64,000 nucleotides of DNA from Struthidea cinerea (lineage: Eukaryota; Chordata; Aves; Passeriformes; Corcoracidae), in the NCBI GenBank assembly GCA_013397865.1, contig VZTI01005057.1:124001-188000 (forward strand), given 5' to 3'. Below the pieces are notes generated by a model. That model searched no databases, had not been told where the DNA came from, and saw only the letters and a list, made by a program, of their open reading frames with translations. The stretch's first letter is position 1, and each line of letters starts with the position of its first letter. Positions 58,428-64,000 of this stretch are shown here, in pieces. The translations under genes were made by a program, and so were the position numbers.

Positions 58428-61400
58428 TTTATGTTTCTTTGAATATTTTGCAATATTGCTGTTTTCAGGCAGCCCTGTCCTGGTTTATCTGTATTTCTTG
58501 TCTGACACTGCAAAGTCTTATGTAGCTTGACCATGGCAGAGGACTTATGTTCTATGTGGCTCGTTTGCTATATCTTTCTTCCTTCATTAGTTCACAGTGT
58601 TCTATTGCCCCATTCTCTGTTGTTACACTACTTAATGGTCCTGTTTGGAGCCACTTTAAAAATGCCTCAAGAAGAGCTAAACCACTGCAAGCAATTCCTT
58701 TAAAGCACAAACAACTGATCTCAAAAAGACTCTGACATGATTTCTGTTCTAAACTTTTTTCATTTGACCTTGCAGAATTAGTCTTATCCTGGTCTTGCAC
58801 TATTTTATCCTTAAGTAGGTTCTCAGTCCATTTTCTTCAAAATGTAGAGATTTAAAGCTTATGAATTTATAGTTTCTATGACACCCTTTCCAGTTGCAGA
58901 AATAAGTCCCTGATTAATAATTTTTCACCTTCTATGAATACATGCTTTTTCTCTGGCTGCAGCACATGCTGTATTCTTGCCCGTGCTGCCAGTGCTTAAT
59001 GCTATGCCAAACAACCAGATTATCAAATTTTTTGGTAATTTCCCTCCCCATAATTTAAATATTGTTTAGGGCAAGATTTCTTATTTTCTCCTGTGCTTTG
59101 TGGATAGGGATTTCCTTATCTCTGCAAAAATTGGGTTATGGGCTAAAATTTTGTTATACACTAACAAATTTATTTTTATTTTCTGCTGCAATGAATGTTT
59201 CTATCTGTCATTTCTAAAACATTAAAACCCTTATTTTATTCAAATATATTTTGCTTTGTTAGGAAGCCCTTTCTACTTAATTTCCACTTTATTACTTTAT
59301 CATAATTTTCCACATCCAGTTTTAATTCTGATGTTATCACTAGTGAAAAAAGGCAGTAAATGCATACTGGTGTGTGGGCCAAGTTCACAGAACAGCATTT
59401 AAACAATCTTCTTTAAATGGCTGTTTCTTAATGAATCTGACTTATTTTAAAGTTTCGGGTCAACTCAGGAGAAAGACTTCCCTTGACCCCCAAGCTGTTT
59501 TCTAAACATTAAGTCTGGTTTGTAGATTTGTCACGTTTTGTACTGGATATATGTCTTAGACTTTTTACTAAGGTTTCTTATCACTTTACCTAATAGGAAG
59601 GTTGGAGAAATTTTCTGAAGTGCTGAAATGCCTGTTATTATGTTCAGACTCCAAAACTAAAGATTGCATTATCAATAATTTGTCATTCAAATTTATTAGA
59701 GCTACAGTAGACATGTATTAATTTGAAATGTTTCTTTGAAAGTAAGACAAAAGCCCAACATTCTTGACATTCTTTTGCAGAGCCTTTTTCTTGCCCAGGA
59801 TATATAATTTGAATTCTGTCATCTGCTGACCTTTAATCCTCCATTCTTTTTCTTAAGAAGTCTTTTTATTTTTTTGATTCATCACTGTGATCTCAGAATA
59901 AAAGGCCTCAAAAGATTATTTTAGTTTTGACTTAGAAAACATGTTAGCTTCTATTTTAGAGGGAAAAAATGCATAAAACTTACTTTTAATGATTGTGTCA
60001 CTTTAGAAAATCAGGACTTGGCTTCATTTTGGTCATTTTCCTCTGTGATGGCAGTTTCAAAACAAGCCTTTTCAATGCAGTTTAAATCTGGGATACATGT
60101 TAATTGGGATTGCTGTGCTAGTGGCCAGAAATACTTGAACAACTTTGAGGACCAAACCTCCCCTAGGCTTAAGGACTTAGAACTCAAAACTGTAGTGCAT
60201 ATACTTAAACTATACAGTTCGATTATGCTGTTATGTATATTTTCAGATTGTTGTGCTAGAGAAGCAAGGATGTAGCAGACTTCTAAAAGAGGCTCGTATT
60301 GGACAATGAAATATCAAAATATTTGATGTCTCAAAAGAGATGAAGAAAAAAATCAAAACAGATTAAAATATTGAAATCTTTTGCAACAAATACCAAGTTT
60401 TACTACAGCACACTTGCTGATTGATGCAGCTCACGAGCACACAGGAAATTCAACGAGTGGACTAATTTTGGGTGTGACTAACACAGAACTATACACTTCT
60501 CTTTGCTGCTGCTGCCTCTGAAAGGGGAAATAGATGTTTCTGTATGTGGAGTCATCATGGAGGAGGCTTGTGAGACAAGAATATTGTTCACTTCTAAGCA
60601 CAAATAAAAGACACAACATCTGATTGTCAGCAAGTCATTATTTTCTAACAATCCCTGTGCTAAAGCTTATTGTTGTTATTATTTTTGTTTCAAGGCACAT
60701 TGAGGTAGTGCCAGTCATGATAAGTTTGGGAGATGAAACAAATGTCAGGTGAAAGAATGAGCTATGATGTGGGCTAGGAAAACTCAAGTAATAAATCTTC
60801 CTAGATGCTGTTCAAAGAGAAATGTGTGTTTAAAGAATAAGCTGTGAAAAGCTTGAAACAAATGCCAGCACTGTGATCATTCCATGCATTGTCTCTAAAC
60901 CATTGTTATATGCGTGCCAGGCACTTTTTACCTTGCCTAGTGTATAATTAGATAGCTGGGTCTCTTGCCGCAAAGCAGTCTTACTGTGATTTTAGAAATA
61001 TCCTTTTTCAATTTAATTTCATTTACTGGTATCCACTTTCTTCCAGCTATCTGGTCTAGAGATGAATTGCCCATTGGTCCCATTGTCAAAATGATAGCGT
61101 AAAAAGGGAAGCATGTGGTTGTAATAATAATGTGGTACATGTGTAGAAGGTCAGAGAAGCAACAGATTAACATTCCAGCAGATGATTTCCCTAGGGACAA
61201 CTCTTGAAAGTATCAAAGGCCAAAGGTCATGACACTGATAATGTCTCTAATGTTGCTGGCAAAAGAGTTGCTTGGATTTCTCCTTTCTAGGGGTAATGCT
61301 TTTTTTTTTTTTCCTATTAGGTAGAGAAACCTGCTGTGAACCCTGAAAAATTAGTTCCATAAATATTAGTCTAATTATATAGGTAGTGTCGGTGTTTAAA

Positions 61401-61579
61401 TCAACCAATTGTCCAGTCTCCATTAAGTCATGTACTAAAATGAAGTGGTTTAAGTGAAGAAGCTTTCTTTGTGATCTAGAATTTCGTAATGGAAAAATTT
61501 GCAAAATGATTTATTGTTTCGGGCAATGCACAATGGACACTATGCTTCATTTCCATCATAGAAGTACAAAAGATGGGAG
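58363..61579. other. Single-copy AT-rich DNA
   Basis: I see no gene, mobile element or notable repeat in these 3.2 kb. Frames are under 90 codons with no recognised domains. Confidence 0.5.
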
Positions 61580-62738
61580 GCCAGTGTGTATGAACAAAGA
61601 GCTCTTAGCCACACTCAAAGACAAAAAGGAAGCTTAAAAAGGCTTGAAGGAAGTATAAGTAACGTGAGAGGAATAGTATTGCCTGTGCAACCTGGGATAG
61701 AGCTAGGAAAGTTAAAGCTCGAAAGGAATTGCACCAGGCCAAGGTCATCAAAGACAACAAGAAGTGCTTTTTAAATACCTAGGTGAAAGGAAAACTAGGG
61801 GATATGTGGGCCCACTGCTCAGTGAGACAGTGGACTTGGTTCTACAGGACTTGGGAAAGGCTGAGGTACTGATGCCTTCTTTGCCTCAGCCTTTATAGAA
61901 AGACAGCCTTTAGGAAGGCCAGGTTCCCTGCAGGAAGGAAGAAATACCCTTGGTGGAAGAGGATCAGATCAGAGACTATGAGTAAACCAGGCATATGTAA
62001 ATCCACTGGCTCTATTGGGATGTACTCATGGGATCTGGCAGGTATCATTGAGGGGGCATTCTCAATAATCTCTGATAAATCCCAGCAACTGGGAGAAGTA
62101 CGCAAAGACTGAAGGAAAGACAATGTCATAATGTCATCTCTATATTCAAAAAGGTAAATATGACCCAGAAGACTGCAGACAGTTCAGCCTCGCCTTGGTG
62201 TTTGGGAAGGTGGTGGAGCAGCTAATCCTGGAAACCATTTCCAGGCGCAAAATACAAGAAAATCATCAGGAGTAGTCAGCATGGCTTCACCAAAGGCAAA
62301 GGCCACAGAGCTGACAAGGGGCTGAAGTATCCCTCACATATAAGGAAAGTCTGAAAGTGTTGGAACTGAATGAGACAAGGCATGTGGGGGTCCCATCAAT
62401 ATGTACAAGGATATGAAAGAAGGGTGCAAAGAGGACAGAGCCAGGCTCTTTTCAGTGGTCAGTGAATAGAACAGGACAATGAGTGAAAACTAGTGCATAG
62501 AATACCCCCTCTAAACCTCACAAAACCCTTTTTATCTGTGAGGGTGTCTGAACATTGGCACCAGATACCCAGGGAGGTTATGGAATCTTCATCCTTTGGG
62601 ATACTCAAAAGCCATTGGGACATGGTTCTGTGCAACCAGCTCTATGTTGAGCAGGGGATTTTGTCCAGATGACTTTCAGAGGACTATGTCAACTTCAACC
62701 ATTTTGTGGTTCTGCAATTGTGATTCTGTGATTCTGTG
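61580..62738 (+). mobile_element. CR1 LINE, plus strand, RT core deleted
   Basis: The sense-strand element begins within the endonuclease-RT linker (about 61580; 'gtgtatgaacaaagag', 'atcaaagacaacaagaagtg'). It runs through 'ctgatgccttctttgcctca' and the RT N-terminal blocks to 'agtagtcagcatggcttcac' at about 62292. It then skips the rest of the RT and resumes near 62318 in the ORF2 C-terminus ('gaactgaatgagacaaggc') and 3' UTR. It ends with two exact ATTCTGTG 8-mers (62723-62730, 62731-62738). Net length is about 1.16 kb. The missing middle in a complete CR1 is of the order of 1 kb. Many indels; not coding. Confidence 0.92.
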
Positions 62739-64000
62739 AAATTACAGCATAGGACCAAAATTGCTTTTTTAAAGTACTCTGGTGTCAAAAGTCACAGAAA
62801 AAAAAAAATCACCAACAAACCAGCTTTCTGGGCTTCAAATCAAGGGGGCCTTCTTGGTAAGTAAACAGACTTTTGCTCTGTCTGACAGCCTTGCCAAACC
62901 CAACTGGAGGTCTGCAATTCAATATGAATGCCTTAGTAGTCAAAGAGGTGTTTGAAAATAGTTGAGACTAAAAACTGTGAATGGACTCTTTTAATTAGCT
63001 TAAGGTGCCAAGACGAAAGAGAGCCCTTTTCGTGCTCATGGCTGTTTTCACCATGTGTGGCATTTCCTTCCTCCACTGACGAGACATAGGCATGCCTAAC
63101 CAACATTTCATTACGCCAAAACAGAAAAACTGATTCTTGATTCATTTCAATGTATGACATATGGGCTGGAGTGAGCAGCACTCACGTGCTCAAATAGCCT
63201 AAAGCAAGTAGTTTAATAGATTCCATGACTACTTGATGAGCCTGAACAGAAAAGAGGGGCCAGAGGGACTCTGGCAAGAAGTAGCAGGAAGAAAATTAAG
63301 CAGGGTCAGACAATGAACCAAAGGTTTTCTGCTGTTTCTTAAAATATTGGTATGTCTTCTCTGCTGAATGTACTCTTTCTTTCTAAAGCTTCTGGAAATA
63401 CTTACAAAAATTCAAAACACAGCCACAAATCATTTATAGGAGACAAAAAACAATAAGTAGTGTCAGCACAGAGGGATATATTTTACTTGGTCGTGCCAGA
63501 AGGAATTATAGTGGGCTGTGATGAGTGGAATATAAAGTAGCATAAGTTACCTGTTGACAACAGGGTTTGAAATTATAAAATGTAAAACCAATATATTTCC
63601 CTCACAGTATCAAACAGCTGGGATTTTTTATACTTAGTAGACGAATAGCATGTCATTTTTCAGAGCCCCATAATTCTATAAGCATGTTTAAGTACATGCT
63701 GTTATTTATTTGGTTTGGTTTTTTGTTTCAAGTATTACACAGATTGTGATGCACTGAGATACAAGTATAATAAAAGTGATCAGCATTTTGTGGAAAGCTG
63801 TTATCACAGATGATTTTCTGGTCTTAACTTCGGTTTTGCTCATTTAGGAGATTGTATTTAATATACTGAAATAGCTAGCAATATTACTATCCTCTTATGA
63901 ACCATCACTGAACTAAAAAATCCTGCAGGAATCTTATTTTTTCATGCTATTTAAAAATCTAATTATAAAAATAAGCCTTTATGAAGAACTGACAGCAGCA
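62739..64000. other. Single-copy DNA to the window end
   Basis: No gene or mobile element is recognised. A short T/G tract occurs at 63708-63728. The longest frame (minus, 82 codons) has no domain. Confidence 0.5.

Noticed and set aside
1..64000. CRISPR array, operon or other prokaryotic-type system
   Set aside because: No regularly spaced direct repeats, no operon-like gene packing, and the CR1 and LTR content is vertebrate. The ORFs are short and uniform, as in non-coding DNA.

Overview
The window reads as non-coding nuclear DNA of a bird, intergenic or deep intronic. Three things point to a bird. Eight CR1 LINE fragments carry the avian-type 3' end, an 8-bp ATTCTGTG-like repeat preceded by a degraded hairpin 3' UTR. 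A roughly 1.1-kb solo LTR has the layout I remember for avian ERVL-class elements. The background is AT-rich and CpG-poor, with short microsatellites. I found no cellular protein-coding exon, tRNA or rRNA that I could defend. All recognisable protein homology comes from decayed CR1 ORF1/ORF2. The remaining open frames have the lengths expected by chance in DNA of this composition.

Layout. 1-3084: single-copy AT-rich DNA. 3085-3880: CR1 (minus). 3881-8689: unique. 8690-9489: CR1 (plus). 9490-16448: unique, with an RFX X-box-like palindrome at 13797. 16449-16765: short CR1 (minus). 16766-25687: unique, with a GC-richer block near 18 kb and a 36-T run next to an ambiguous base at 20.5 kb. 25688-30166: a dense retroelement cluster made of a candidate minus-strand LTR, a CR1 (minus) split by a CpG-rich LTR, and a complete ERVL-like solo LTR with a 5-bp target-site duplication. 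30167-44840: mostly unique, with a compound TG/TGTCTG microsatellite and a 61-N assembly gap inside a poly-T run. 44840-45542: a candidate solo LTR (plus). 45978-48275: two same-strand CR1s, the second keeping decayed endonuclease and ORF1 esterase sequence. 49140-49760: a long polypyrimidine-biased stretch. 50511-50702: a perfect 96-bp tandem duplication. 57722-58362: CR1 (minus). 61580-62738: CR1 (plus). The rest to 64000 is unique.

No genes act together here. The window records retroelement insertion (six CR1s minus, two plus, three LTRs, one nested insertion) followed by decay. At least four of the CR1 copies have internal deletions as well as 5' truncation. I did not find evidence of a new functional system. 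The items most worth checking are the nested CpG-rich LTR, the RT-deleted CR1 that keeps its ORF1 region, the exact 96-bp duplication, and the two unconfirmed LTRs. Family assignments come from recognising sequence, not from a database search.
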